NCBI RefSeq assembly: GCF_000151315.2
Contig: NW_011887292.1
Location: 1,492,690 to 1,556,689, forward strand
From: Capsaspora owczarzaki ATCC 30864
Lineage: Eukaryota > Opisthokonta > Filasterea
Reading direction: 5' to 3'
Length of the DNA: 64,000 nucleotides
Below are positions 31,169-43,912 of the stretch, in pieces. The notes beneath the pieces are model-generated. The model worked only from the letters and a program-made list of their open reading frames with translations. It searched no databases and had not been told where the DNA came from. How positions within the stretch are numbered: position 1 is the first letter of the stretch; each line of letters starts with the position of its first letter. Position numbers and translations under genes: made by a program.

Positions 31169-33191
31169 TCATTTCTTGCCCTTGCCCTTCGCAGGGGCGG
31201 CGGCGGGAGCAGCTGCGGCTGCTGGTGCGGCCTTTGCGGGCTTCTTGGATGGCTTCTTGGCGGCTTTTACTCGAGGGGGCCGTGGGGTTTCACGCGAATC
31301 TGGGTGGAAGGCAACGTCGTATGCGGGCGGGGTCTGCGCGTAGAGAAGATACGAGTCGAGGGTGGTGGACTGCACAGACGACCAGACTTTGAATGCAGTG
31401 AGGTCTGGTGTTCGCTTGACAGCAAAGCTGACCTTGCGAATCGTCTTGTCCATGTCAAACGCAAATCCTCGCGCAGTGACAGCTTCGGCGGCAATGTCGG
31501 GCACGACATTGACGGTGAACGGGCCATGCTTGACCTGCTGGTCGGCAGCCACCTTCTCGTCGAGAAGTCGCTTGAGCGAGAGCTGGTGGCCAGCGCGGCC
31601 AATGGCAGCGTCGTGGGCAGCGGCAGTCAAACTGTCGTTGGCCTTTTCGAGCTGTCCGACAGTCAATCGTTGAGTCAGAACATCGATAGTTGCTTGTGTT
31701 TTGTGCACCGCCGAGCGAAGCGTGTGAATGCGTTCTCGCGTGGCAGGAGTCGCTGATGGCGACGCGGCCGCGCGCTGCGAGAGGGCAGTAATTGTCTTCC
31801 GCAAAGCGGCAAGGCGCAGATGCTGCGCCTTCAAGAGTTCTGAAAGCTCCCCTTCTTCGGCAGTTGCTTGGGCCGGGGACACTGAGCGGGCAAGAGGCCG
31901 AGGAGTGTGCAGCTCCAGCTCACGCAGACGCTCTGCAGTTGCCTTGGCGGACAGCCTGCCGGTGGCTGGATCAATCTCACTGGCCGTGTCGACGCTAAAA
32001 TCAAGCGTCTTGTTGACAAGGTCAACACCAGCAAGGAAGGGCTCGGCGGTGACCGTCGCGCCAAAGCTGCTTGTTGTTGGCTTTGCGTCGTCCGCTACTT
32101 GTTGCAGCGCTTGGGCAGCTTGGCTCACTAGAGTGGGATCGAGAGGCTGGTTGCTGTCCTGCAGCTTGCCGGCTTTCAGCTCGGCAAGGAGAGTGGCAAC
32201 CTCATCGTCATTGTAGAGGGAGCCGGCCTGAAGGCTTGTTTGGTCGATCGCCCGGAAAACCTCGACGGCAGTGTCCACAGCAAGAGCGCTGTCCGTTTGG
32301 GCAGCAGCGTACTGCGACTCGTTTGCTTGAGCTCTCCTTTCGGCCTGCTGCAGGAAGGCGAACGCGGCTTCGGCCGACACGTTCTGGTTGGTCGCACCGT
32401 GCTCGAGCATGGTATCGGGAGTTTGGCGATACTGCTGCTCGAGAAGAGCGTGTCGGACATCTTCCGGAGTGGGAATCGACTCGTCCTCGATCGACTTGTC
32501 AATCTCAAAGTCGCTGATTCGGTTGATCTGGTCGATAATGAAAATGACCTCGGGCGAGAGGTTTTTATGCGACACGGCGGCTACTGCGCGCCGATCGCTC
32601 GACTGGAGGTGCTTGCGACGGCTTTGCTCTTGGATCAGAGTGCGAACCACGGCGGCGTGCACCACTTCGGTCTGCGTGGGGAAGTGGCGAGCAGCGAGCA
32701 CTTGGGCGAGCTGGGAGAGCGACTCAAACTGAGAGTCCGTCCACACGGACGGGATTTCAGCGGCGGCACCCGTTTCAGAAGCCACGGAGGCCACAGGAAC
32801 GGCGCGACGGCGGTTGGGCGAGGCGACCTGCTCGAGCGGGATGAGGAGGCGATCGAGCAAGGTCACAGCAGAGGCTCTGGTGGCACCACCACCGCCGCCA
32901 ACACTACCACCACTACCACCAGCGGCAGCGGCAGCAACAGCCGCAGTGGAAGTCACGTACGATGCCGACGCAGCTGCCGAGAATGACGCCGGCCGGGCGA
33001 GCGACTAGCATGCGGCGAGAGAGAGATCTCGACATGTGCCGAGCGCTGCACGGTGCTTGTGTTGCTGCTAGTGCTAGTGCTGGTGTGGATGGCGCTGGGG
33101 CCATGCTCATCAGAGGGCCCGCGCTGAGGCCAGTCAGCGATGCAGCAGACGCACCGCCAGCGCGCAACAGCCGAGCATTGGAAGAAAGCAT
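31169..33191 (-). CDS. unrecognised protein, probable mitochondrial targeting sequence
   Basis: A large open frame (32,956 down to the stop at 31169, about 595 codons) has no ATG at its upstream end. An upstream exon with ATG at 33191 codes MLSSNARLLRAGGASAASL and later HMSRSLSRRMLVARP: Arg-rich with few acids, typical of a mitochondrial presequence. The two must be joined near 32,880-32,960, where GTACGTGA is a strong donor, but no acceptor gives the right phase, so the junction is unresolved. The body is helical and Ala/Gln-rich (LARSVSPAQATAEEGELSEL, VNVVPDIAAEAV) and ends in a basic KKPSKKPAKAAPAA...KGKGKK tail. I do not recognise a family. The start lies 233 bp from the divergent U2AF1 gene. 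Confidence 0.6.
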
Positions 33192-33214
33192 TGAAACAAA
33201 AAGCAGAGAGAGAG

Positions 33215-33246
<32 letters not shown>

Positions 33247-33424
33247 TTGAAGTTTTGGTCGAGTCAAAAAAAAAAAAAACCAATAACAATGGCTTTTATT
33301 CTATGATCAAGTTGATCAACACGATACAACGATCGTATTCGTGTCTTAGAAATCTAGTCCCAGTTCCTTCCAAGTTTGTTGCTGAGCAGTCCAAGTTTTG
33401 TTTTTTTGAATACTTTTCGAAACG

Positions 33425-34508
33425 ATGGCTGAGTTTCTATCGTCCGTCCACGGCACTGAGAAAGACAAGTGAGTGCAAAAAAATTTGGTTGGCGGAGGGG
33501 GGGTTTGTATTTTGACGTTGTTCTTCATTACAACATGACTGAGTGAGCGAAGAAGTGTTGAGGGAGTGAAAGCGAGTGAATGAATATTGTGCGCAATGGA
33601 AAGGCAAAAAAAAAAAAAAAGCTGCGATCTAACGTTGCTTTGACGTCTTTGAACGTCGACCGACCATCGTCCATGCATCTCATCGCTCTGTCATTCGTTT
33701 GTTTGTTTGTTTGCTTGCTTGCTTGCTGTTGTCCAGAGGCAACTGCTCGTTCTACTTCAAGATGGGCGCCTGCAGACACGGCGCGCGGTGCTCTCGCCTG
33801 CACATCAAGCCGACATTCTCGCCGACCATCCTGCTGCCCAACTTTTACAAGTCGCCGTACCCAAACCCCGCCAACCCAGAGTCCGGGCCGATCGACCCGG
33901 AAACGATGCTAGCCTCACAGGACCACTTTGACGAATTCTACGAGGACGTCTTCACAGAGATGGAGGAAAAGTACGGCGCCGTCGAGGAGATGAATGTCTG
34001 CGACAACCTTAGCGAGCACCTTGTTGGTAACACATACGTCAAGTTCCGACGAGAGGAAGACGCCGAACGTGCTGCCGAGGTAAATGAGCGAGAGATAGCG
34101 AGAGGGGGGAGGGAGAGAAAAAGCGATATATCGTGCGTTGTGTTTTGTTTTTGCAATGTCTTTGTTGCTCACTTGCTTTGCTCTGTTGTCCCATCCCTCT
34201 TCTTTTTCTTCTTCTTCTCTTCTTTTGCTCTCGCTGTTGCTCGACCTTTGCTGACATAGGACCTCAACAACAGATGGTTTGACGGCAGAGTCGTCTCTGC
34301 CGAGCTCTCCACCGTCACCGACTTTAACGAAGCGTGCTGCCGTCAGTATGACATTGGGCAGTGCAAGTTTGGCGGATTCTGCAACTTTATGCATATCAAG
34401 CCCATCTCGAAAGAGTTGCGGAGGGAAATTTATGGCCCGTCTCGGGATCACCGACGACGAGAGTCTTCTCGCTCTCGCTCGCGCTCGCGCTCGCCACGGC
34501 GGCGTTGA
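33425..34508 (+). CDS. U2AF1: U2 snRNP auxiliary factor small subunit (U2AF35)
   Basis: Exons 33425-33468, 33737-34079 and 34260-34508 give 211 residues. The start MAEFLSSVHGTEKDK matches the very conserved family N-terminus. The first CCCH finger is NCSFYFKMGACRHGARCSR. The UHM-type RRM has TEMEEKYGAVEEMNVCDN and GNTYVKFRREEDAERA. The second CCCH finger is CRQYDIGQCKFGGFCNFMH. A short Arg/Ser tail ends the protein, without the Gly-rich run of the human form. U2AF35 reads the 3' splice-site AG with U2AF65. The introns of this gene and its neighbours show the T-rich 3' ends this machinery recognises. Confidence 0.96.
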
Positions 34509-34782
34509 TTTTTCAGTTTGAAGAGGGGAGGGGAGAGAAAGAGAGAGAGAGAGTGTGTGTGTGTGTGTGTGTTGTATGAAATGCTTGCCTGCTCGTATGC
34601 CTGTGTGTCTGTCGATTTTTGTGTTTGTTCCAATTCTGATTTTTTTTTTTTTCGTTGTTGTTGTTTAAAAAATTCTTCGTTTCTCGAGGCACTGTTCTCA
34701 GCATTCCAAAAACCTAGTCACAGCGATCAGTGTATCAAAATCTTTACTGAGCAATCCAAACCTGCACGAATCAACACGATCA

Positions 34783-35230
34783 TCAAAGCAGAGAGTCTTC
34801 CGAGGCCTCATCCTGCGATGGCACATCAGGAGTCGTCTCTTCGGCAGGGACTGCGTCGGGCAGCGGAGCTGATTCAGCGGCCGCATCGGTGACTGGGTTG
34901 GCATCAGGCTGAGCTTCGTCGGATGCCTGTTCTGGCAATGGCTCGGCTGCAATGGTAGAATCGGGAGCAATCTCGGGCGCGTCGGCTTGCTGAATGGGCT
35001 GGTCTTCCGCTGGCGATGACTCTAGAGCGGGTGCCTCGACGGGCGCAGGTTGTTCAGCAGCAGCGGCAGGCTCTGGTGCAGCAGCGGCAGGCTCAACAGC
35101 GGCAGGCTCAACAGCGGCAGGCTCAACAGGTGCTTGCTCAACAGGTGCTTGCTCAGCAACTGCAGGCTCTGGTTCAACAACTGCAGGCTCTGGTTCAGCA
35201 ACTGCAGGAGATGCTTGCGTTCTTGGCGGT
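34783..35230 (-). pseudogene. shifted-frame C-terminal extension of the coiled-coil gene
   Basis: Directly after the stop of the coiled-coil gene at 35195, an overlapping minus-strand frame stays open for about 145 codons to a TGA at 34783. It codes for Glu/Pro/Ala repeats (EPAVVEPEPAVAEQ, VEPAAVEPAA) and an acidic tail. Composition and repeat type continue those of the upstream frame (LAPEQASVPVADLAPEQ). A single-base insertion or deletion near 35220-35240, or an unseen splice, would join them. It could be a sequencing error, a real frameshift or chance. Confidence 0.45.
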
Positions 35231-38200
35231 GACTACCTCGACAGCTGCGGGTTCTTGGGCAGAATCCTGTTCGGGTGCAAGATCTGCGACAGGGACAGAA
35301 GCCTGTTCGGGTGCAAGATCTGCGACAGGGACAGAAGCGTTATCATCGGCTGCAGGAGCTGCCAGGGACAAGTCCACTGGAGCGTCAGCGAGCGGTGTCG
35401 CGGTGGTCAGAACAATCTCGACCGAGTCGGGATGCGACACGTCCACGTGAGGATGCTCACGCGACGACGGTACGCGAGCCGCGTCAGTCACGGTGAGGAC
35501 GCTCGCGCTGTCTGTGAGCGACTGGGCAGGAATCTCGTTTGCCGGGTGCCTTGCAGGCGTGGATGGGGCGGACGCCGTCTCGAGCACAACCTCAGCTGGG
35601 AAGCGGCGAGTGGCATAGTCGGGCGTGCGCGGCTCGTCTCCGACGCCGAGAAGACCCTGCAAGCGCGCCACTTCGGCACCCATGGTGTCCATGCTCTCCT
35701 GAAGGCGAATGTTCTTCAGGGTCATGTCTTCAAGCAGCGACTGGAATCGCTTGTTCATTTCAAGGCAAAGCGAAAGCGTGATGGTGCTGTCTTGCTGCTT
35801 GCTGCCAAACATGGACGCCATCATGCCCTTGCTCTTGGAGCGCTGCTCGCGGTCGTAGTCAAACTTTTCAGGTGTGAGCGTGCCCATATCCTCGCGAGCA
35901 AAGTAGTGCTGGAGAATCTTGGTCTTTTGAGCGACTTGGTCTGTGATGGTGCAAGTGCAACAGCAGATCGGTCTCGTTCAGAAAAAAAAAAAAAGCACAA
36001 CACATCAACAATGTTCATTCCGTCGCCTCCACCCCGCCTCCCTCCCTCCTTCAAAGAAATCATCGCCCCTCAACATACCAGTGAGTGCCTTTGCGTGGTC
36101 CTCCAAGAACGACACCTTTTCTTCACGGCGATCCAGGCGCTTTTGGAGATCAACAACTCGCTGAAGAAGGAGCTTGTTGTCTTCCTCGAGAACGCTCATC
36201 TCGCTCGTGTTGTCGTCGATAACCATGCTGCCGGGGCGTCCGTTGTGCGACGGCGATGGCGGAACGGAATCCTCTTCGATGAGCATCGAGGTGCGTTGGG
36301 AGCCGCCATTGTAGCCGTCGTGCAATCCAGGATGATGGTGCGAGGGAGTCGCAGGCACGGACGAGGTGAATTCAGAGGTACGAGACATGCTCGAGAAGGA
36401 GGACTGGCGACCCAACGACGAGCCGCTGTAAGGAGAGTGCGGCGCTGTTGGGTTGTCGAGGTCGGCGGCTCGCTTTTGGGCAATTTTGAGCTGCTTGGCA
36501 AAGTCTTTTGCCTGCATTGCCATCTTGCGATGCAGAATCTGCTTGTCGACTTCACCATCCGCCAGCTTGGTCGTGAGCTCTTGAATCTGTTCATTGGAGC
36601 TCGTGATGGCTGTCTCGTGATCGTGCACGGCAGTCGCGTACGCTTGTTGCAGCTCGGCGTGCGTGGCCGTCTACGGGAGAAAAGTCAGAGCAAAGATACA
36701 AGCATAATTCAAAATGAGCGTTCGAGAGACAGAGAGAGAGCATATCACAAAAATCTTCCAGAGATCGTTACCAGCTGCGAAACCTGCTCTTCCAAATCAG
36801 AAATTTTGGCATCCCGCTCCTCCAGCGTGGCCTGCAGTCGATCACGAGTACCGGTGACCTCCTGCAATGTAGCGGCGGTAGTTGCAGCTTCCTCAGTCAT
36901 GGTACTGACAGTCTCGGTGAGAGCCTGCTTGTCGGTTTCAAGAGCAACAATGGTTGCGTTCGCGGTGGTGAGATTCTGCTCCAGTGTGCTGATGGTGCCT
37001 TCCAAGCCCTGGATTTTCGCGTTGGCGTCGAGGAGTTTGGAGTCCAGCTCAAACTTGGTTGCTTGGACAAGCTCCAGCGTGTTGACGCGCTCTTCCAGCA
37101 GCTTCTTGTTGTCGAGGAGCATTGTCACTGTCTCCCGCTCTTGCTCCAATTGCTGCTGCATCGACGTGTTGGTCTGCTGCGCTTGAGCAAGCTGCTGCGC
37201 GTTCGTTTCAGCCAGCGTCGTGGCGTCCTTGATGCGGCCCCACAACAGATCGCTCTCCGTCTGGCCACGCTCGAGCTTTGCTTTGTGCTCCGAGACTTCG
37301 CGGTCACGCTGCTCCAGCTCCTGCTGCTTGGTCTTTTCGGTTTGCTGGAGGCTCTGCAGCGTTGACGTGTAGGTTGCGCGAACGGCAGCCGTCTCTTCTT
37401 TGGACTCGGCCAGTTTCTTTTCAGACTTGGCCAGGTTCTGCTTGACCTGGTCGTGCGCCTCGACTTCGCTCTGCAGCCGAGTCTGCATCCACTTGACCTG
37501 AGTGGTGGCAGCTTCATGCTCGTCAGTCTTTTGCTTGAGCGACGCGGTCAAGTCGGCAACCGTCTTGGTGAGTGTTTGGCACTCTGCCACCGATGTCGCA
37601 CACTTGTCGTCCAGACCCGCGACGCGTTCACTCAAGCGCATGGTTTGGGCAACAAGCTCGCCCTCCGATGTCTCGAGCGACTCCTTGGCTTCGCGCAGCT
37701 CGGCCAGCTCCTTTTGCTGCTTCTCGTTGGTCGCTCGCAAGGCGGCCAGCTCGGTCTCCGAAGCCTGGCTCGACGTCTTGCTCAAGGCCTGGGCCGCAGC
37801 GTACTCTGTTTGGCGAGCGTCCAAGTCTGCCTGCAGACCGTCCTTAGCGGCACGCGCCTCCTCGAGCGACTTTCGAAGCTGCTCCATCTCGCGGACGAGT
37901 TCGGCAACGGCACCTCCGCTCGCCGTGCTGCCATCCGCATTACCGGCCGCAGAAGGGGCTGACGCTGCCGCTGTCGAGTCACCCGAAGGAGCGTCTGCAG
38001 AAGAGGCCGCGCCGTCCACAAGAGCAGCGGTTGCTTGAGTCCCGCTACCTGCCATCAAGGCGCGCTTTTCGAGTCTCTCCTGCTCCAGTGCCGACTGGAG
38101 CGTGGCCGCCTGCTTGGCGGTGGCGGCGTGGGTCGTTTCGAGCTTGCTCAGCTTATCTGCTGCTTGCGTGTGCGCCTGCTGCTCGCGGGTCAGTGCGGCC

Positions 38201-38733
38201 AGGGTCTCGTCCAGCTTTGTTTTGTTGGCCTTGCTCTCTGGTCGCAGCTTTTTGAGCTCCGTGTCCATGTTCCGGAAATCGTCGGTGAGCGTGTCGAGCC
38301 GCTTCTTGAGCTGCGTCTTCTCGGCCAGAATGTCGGCGACCTTGACCTTCTTGTCCTTGATCTGCTGGAGCTCCTCGAGCTGTGCCAGCTGGCCAATGTA
38401 ACGCTTTTCCTTCTCGGCAAACTCGTACTTGGCCGTCTTGAGCGAGACCAGCTCGTGCTGCATCATTGCAAACTCGTCGATCGAGATGGTCATTGTGTTT
38501 GGGCGCGCGGCCGGAGCAGCTGGGGTTGCGGCAGACGCAGACGCAGACGCATCCGACTGCGGAGGGGCCGGTTCTGATGATGCTGATGATGCTGCCGAGG
38601 ACGACGACGACGACGGCGGCGCCGCCACCGCACCAGCAGCAGCAGCATCCGTGGTTGTTAACGCAGTTGCTGCTGAAGTGGCAGCCGGATCGCTGCTGGT
38701 CGCTGCGCTGGAAGCAATCGTCAAATCCGCCAT
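35195..38733 (-). CDS. long coiled-coil protein, CCDC186/CCCP-1-like
   Basis: Exons 38733-36772, 36670-36079 and 35940-35195 give 1099 residues. After an Ala/Ser-rich N-terminus, nearly the whole protein to residue about 660 is heptad-rich coiled coil (Gln, Glu, Leu, Lys). A Ser/Pro linker is followed by another coil (LEEDNKLLLQRVVDLQKRL) and a globular C-terminal motif: VAQKTKILQHYFAREDMG, then SKGMMASMFGSKQQD and CLEMNKRFQSLLEDMTLKNI. This last block resembles, from memory, the conserved C-terminus of CCDC186 (CCCP-1 in nematodes), a Golgi/RAB2-associated tether in dense-core vesicle maturation. That match is moderate. The family may instead be a generic golgin-like tether. Confidence 0.7.
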
Positions 38734-38997
38734 CGTGACTGGAAATTAAAAAAAAAAAAACAATAAAAGAAATAAAAGAAATAATAAAAAAATTGAAAGA
38801 AAAAATTGAAAGAAAAAAAAATATGCACAAAGACTGGATTTGACTTTCTTTTTGAATGTCAAACTGTTGTTCTCAGACAGTATGAGAAACTGCTGGTCGT
38901 GTGACGGTTGAAATTGATGAAACAAAAGAAAACGAGCAAAAGAAGAAGAAAGATCCTGCCTTGACAGGCAAAACTCTACACCAAAGAAACAAAAAAA

Positions 38998-41900
38998 CTA
39001 AAGCGCAGGCTCAAAAATACATGAGGACAGGACACGGTGGAGGCGTTGGCGGGCGTTTTGGACACGAGAGCGTGCCAAAGCATTGGTCTTGCTGGGTGGA
39101 ATAATGCTTCCGCTGGTGTGAATCTTGGCTGGCCCTTGAGCCAGCACTTCAATCCACGCCTCGCATTCAAGCACATTGACCTCTGCACATTCCACGGTTG
39201 TCCCATCGAGCAGTGTTTTTGTTGTGTAATGCACACTGATATCTTCGAGCCCACTCTGCGGCGTCATTGTGTGAAGAGTGTTAGTTTGCCAATCTTGAAG
39301 GCTCGTGCTGAACGTCAGCCGAGAAACAGACAACAAAGAGGCTTACCTCAATCAACCGCTGCACAACAGCCCTGGGCTCAATTCGATTGTTCCGGTTGTT
39401 GAGAGTCGCATCGAAAGGCCGCGCGGAAGAGCTTGGTAAAGAGTCTAGCAGAATGACGTTGTCGCGAAACGAGAGCACACCATGGACCGCGGCAGTGGCC
39501 ACGCCAGGCCCGGTCATGCGAGGAATGATGGAAGAAGCAAGCTGCAGGCGCGAGGGTGGAGGGGGGGGGAATGCGGGTGTGGGGGACAAAACAGACCCAA
39601 CTGAGTGAATGCGCACACACCCAGAAAAAAAATCAGAAAACATTGCAGAATGATCGAGTGCCAACCTGGTGCGAAACTTGAAGACGACAATCTCTGTTTG
39701 TCGATGGCATTCTAATGGTATCTCCGTGCTCAAGAATGTGCACTGCTGGAGGGGAGAGAGCAGCATGGAAATTCTGCTCCAGATCCGAGGTCAGATCGTA
39801 GATGGCCGACCGTTGATCGGATTTGCCAGGTAGCAGCAACACAATGTTGGATGGGATTAAATCTGGGCGAACATTCTTGAGAAGTGAGCCAACGTCGGAC
39901 GTGGCTAGCCGGCGATCGAGTGGAATGTACGAGACGGCCATTTGCAAAGGCTGGAAGGGCTGCAGCAAGTCCTCTGGCTGGTAGCTCGGGTCTGAACCAA
40001 GTGAGAGCAAGAAAGCAATGCATTCGCGGTGTTGAAAGGGTCAGTCAGTGATTGAGCCCAACACCAACCACACTCGCTCGCGGCCACTACGTACCAGTCA
40101 AAATCGTCATGTTACGCGAGTCGTTGCCCCAGAGGCGAAGAAAGTGCAGCGCGTCACCAAAACGCAATGAAGGATGACTAGCAAGCACGATGCATTGCCG
40201 CTGTAGAAACACAGCCGGAACGGCGGGAGTTGTCAAGGAACGAACGGATGCAGCAACGGTCGCAACTTGGTGCAGCTTTTGGCTGTCAATCCACTCGACA
40301 TGAGGGAATGGGTTTTCAGGGAGATAGACCTGCTCTTGTCGCTCGCTGGCTAGCCATTCCGACATGATGTTGGCGAAGGCAACGGCGGCGTTCGCTTCGG
40401 GAGACACCAAGTAAATCGGGACGCGCGCCAAGTTGGCTGCAATGAGCGTATGGTGGACTGCCTCGATGAGCTCGAGCGTAGCAACGGAGGCTGGTGTGCA
40501 AGGCAGCAGGACATTTCCGCCTTGTTGTAGAGAGTGAACTGTGCAATTGTCGACGCAAGCAAAAGTCAGAACGCCTCGATCACCCCAGTTTAGCAGCTGT
40601 AAGCGCCGGGGAGCTGCGTACCTATTGTCGAGCAAACTTTTTGGGTCGCGTCGGAGTATGGCAAGGGCGCGGCAGGGTTGAGATCGGCCACGACCAGGAC
40701 GTCAAACTTCGAACCAGGCGCCATGATAGACCTGGGAGGCAAATTGGACAACGGGTCTTCGCTCGCCACCCCAAGGTGCAATGGGCTCATATCAAACGCT
40801 TGGGCGTGGAACTGTGAGCTCGGCAGCGATGTTGCGGCCATGTAAAAAACCTGAGCCATCCAATTTACAAGCATGAGTATCATCACGCCGGACGGGCAAT
40901 TCTCCTGGGACAATTTTGCGCGCGTACTCGTTCGGTGGGTGTCTCAATCACCCAGTTGCAGCAACCAATTCCAAATCCAGAGCTTGTTGGTATTATGTCG
41001 CACAGATTGTACAGGTTCTGCTCATCACACATGGCATTGAGTTCGGAAACAAATGCTTGCCTGCCTGCTACAACATCAAAAAACAACGCAGCTTCAGCTC
41101 AGATTTTCCTTGGCTTACCACACGTTGATTGAAACTCAAGCGGTGAATTTTTGAAATGCATGACTCGAGCTCGGCAAGGCTGTACCACGACGCACAAAAC
41201 GCGGGCAAAGTAATGTCGAAATGCTCGGTAGCAGTCGCAGCGTGTGCTCGGCCTGTAGACCAACTGCTGCCATAGCCGGACTGTACGAAATGCTTGGTCA
41301 CACATCGCATTGTCTCTTCCATGAGTAATCTGAAAGTGCACGTCGCGTTGAGCGACACACAGGGGGAAAGTGAGATGCGGCGGAGCTGCAAAGCGCAAAA
41401 ACACGGATTGAGCAGCATCGCCCAATTACCGCGCAAATGGAACCGTGGCATCGGTGGCATAAACTCGTCCGGCAAATGCAGTGCGCTCTGTGACAAACGG
41501 AAGCGCCTGCATGGCTTGTGGACTCGAGATCAAGATTGCATCCACGTCGGCCATGTCGACTGCGAACAGGTCTGTCGGGATGACCGCAGCTTGCAGGCGC
41601 TCCGCCGTTGCCTCGGTGGCACGGCCAAGAAGTCCATCTGTAGTCTTGTTGTTGCCTGGGATGGTTGACTGGAACACGGACGCCTTCGGAGACGACGATG
41701 CGCTCGCATCCAGCCACCGCGTCGACTCGAACGCTGCATCCAATACCGAGCATTGCAAAAAAACAAAACACGGGATGCAGAGCAAAACGCGTTATGAGTG
41801 TAGTGAGCTACGGATTCCACGACCATCCCTACGATTGCGACCGTCGCAGCGATCGGGAGGGCGGGGGGGAGCAAAGCCTCACCGCAATCCACCAGCACGC

Positions 41901-42051
41901 AAGTCTCGCCGAAACGCAGCAGCACGCATGGTGCGGATGGACGCATCCCGGCACAGTGCTGTTGTTCAATGGAAGATCACAGTGGGAGGATGAGCAGAAG
42001 ATCTCGCGAGAGGATGGCATCGGATGACTCGCATTGGCTTACCAGCTCCAT
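38998..42051 (-). CDS. INTS9: Integrator complex subunit 9
   Basis: Ten exons: 42051-42043, 41958-41883, 41733-41430, 41329-41119, 41017-40928, 40850-40622, 40538-40095, 39991-39666, 39541-39347 and 39255-38998, giving 713 residues in consistent phase. Metallo-beta-lactamase plus beta-CASP fold: CVLLRFGETCVLVDCG, DVDAILISSPQAMQALPF, GRVYATDATVPFARLLMEE, TSSGFGIGCCNWVIE, LQQGGNVLLPCTPAS, QVYLPENPFPHVEWI and LASHPSLRFGDALHFLRLWG. No HxHxDH zinc motif is seen, as expected of the inactive partner INTS9; INTS11 is the nuclease. The C-terminal domain for INTS11 binding is present to the end (IFEPAL). Integrator cleaves snRNA and other RNA polymerase II transcripts. The first coding exon is only nine bases; one donor (39666-39665) is a weak GTTGGC. 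Confidence 0.95.
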
Positions 42052-42316
42052 TCTCTCGACTCTTCACTCTCAATCGTTTAGAAGGGGGGGGGGGAAATGA
42101 AAGGGAGTGACAAAGCGCCAAACACGTCCAACAATAAACAGTTACAATCTTGTATTAAAACCAGCATCACAGGAACACACACATAGAAACCAAGAGAAGA
42201 GGGAAAAAATATGCAAAAAACCACCAATCGCATCTCAGCAACAGCCGGAACGTGGCAAAGCAGGGGGGCAGTCGTGTCATCAAAGCAATCAATCGTAACG
42301 AGCTCCAAGGCGACGC

Positions 42317-43874
42317 TCACTTGAGTTGGGTTACCAATACAGCGGTGAGAATACCGGCAACGATCAAAACAATCACAAGCAGACAAATCATCTTGCTTCG
42401 CGCCTTTTTCTGCTCGCCAAAAGAGGATGAACACAGCAGTCGAATCAAAGGTTAGAAATGAGGGATTATCTCGTAACGCAAACAAAAAAAATGAAGCCGA
42501 GAACCAAACAAAAAAAGAAGACACACCTGGTACGTGGCAGCGCTCTCGAGTTGCTCGCGGCCTTGCTCGACATGGGAATGCACCTGATCAATGTTGCCTT
42601 CAATAGAATCTGGAATCAAGGTCATACAACAACAAACGAAGGGGAAAAAAATTGAGTCGGCACCAAGCCTTTGATTCCGTGTAACAACAAGCAACCCCAT
42701 ACCAAGCATTTGGCCTTGGTCGTTGATCATGGCACCAAGATCCTTGAAGATTTCGTTGACTTCGATAATGGTGGACTCAATTTCCTTGATGCCGCGCTCG
42801 CGCTCTTCAATCTGGTGCTCGTTGTATTCGACCTCATTATCCAGTGCCGAAATCTGGTTTCTGCAAGAAAAACAAGCAACACGACAAAAAAAGGGGGGGA
42901 GAGAGCAATGAGCATTCGTAGACATTGGACAGCGCCTCAATCAAAAATCACACCACACACACACAACTGCCACTTACTGCCGATCATTCAAAAGTCGAGT
43001 GTCTTCGCTCATATCCTCGTCAAACCCAGGGTGGCCGCTGTGCGAGTCGGGCACAATAGAGTGTGCGCGGTGCTTGGCGACATCGGCCTTCTCCTTGGAG
43101 GCAGCGAGCTTCTCGACGTCGGCAAACGAGCGCAGGGCCGTCTGCAAGTGGGAGGACAGCTTTTGCTGCTGCTGCTTGCGGCTGCGTGCCTCGTTGGCCG
43201 AGCCGCCGTCAATCAGACCAAGCTGGCGAATGCTCTGGCCTGCCTCGCGCGCAAGGCGTCGTGTGGCATTCTGGACGGTGTGCATGCGCTCTCGGACCTC
43301 GGGGGTGTCCTTGGCCGTTCCCAGCAGGCCGACCATCCGTTGGAGGGAAATGACGTTCTGGGTGATTTGGGTAATGTTGCTGCTCACTCGCTCGTTGAGG
43401 GCGACATAGTTGGAATCGCCGTCTGCACCGCGCGGCACTGTAGGAGACCCAAAGAAAAAAACGGGGCAGGTTGACGAGGAGGTCAGTGAGTGGAGGTCAA
43501 GCTGAATGCTGAACGCTGAATGGGGAGGGAAAGAATGGGCTTTTGTCTGTTGAGTGTGCTTCTCTCGTTTGATCCAGCATTTGATCGCCATGCTGGTTTT
43601 TGCATTGCTTATTGAAACTTGTTTCCATTGCAATTGCACTGACATAAACCATCCCATAGTCACAAATCATCATGTGGGTCGGAACTTTTTAAAAAAATAA
43701 TAAAAGCGAGGGTGACGCGAGATTACGAGCGCCTCGTCGTCGGTCGAGTCAAGGGCTACACCCGAGCGAGCGCGTCAAGCAAGCACGAGGGCGGCTCTTA
43801 GAGCACAGAACCATATCGGGGGAGTGGGGGTGCTGGACTGGCACAATAGAAGAGGAAGACTCAAAAAGCCAATT

Positions 43875-43912
<38 letters not shown>

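Noticed and set aside
34994-37186. 730-codon plus-strand open frame
   Set aside because: It is antisense to the coiled-coil gene and has no domain features; codon structure of the minus strand explains it.
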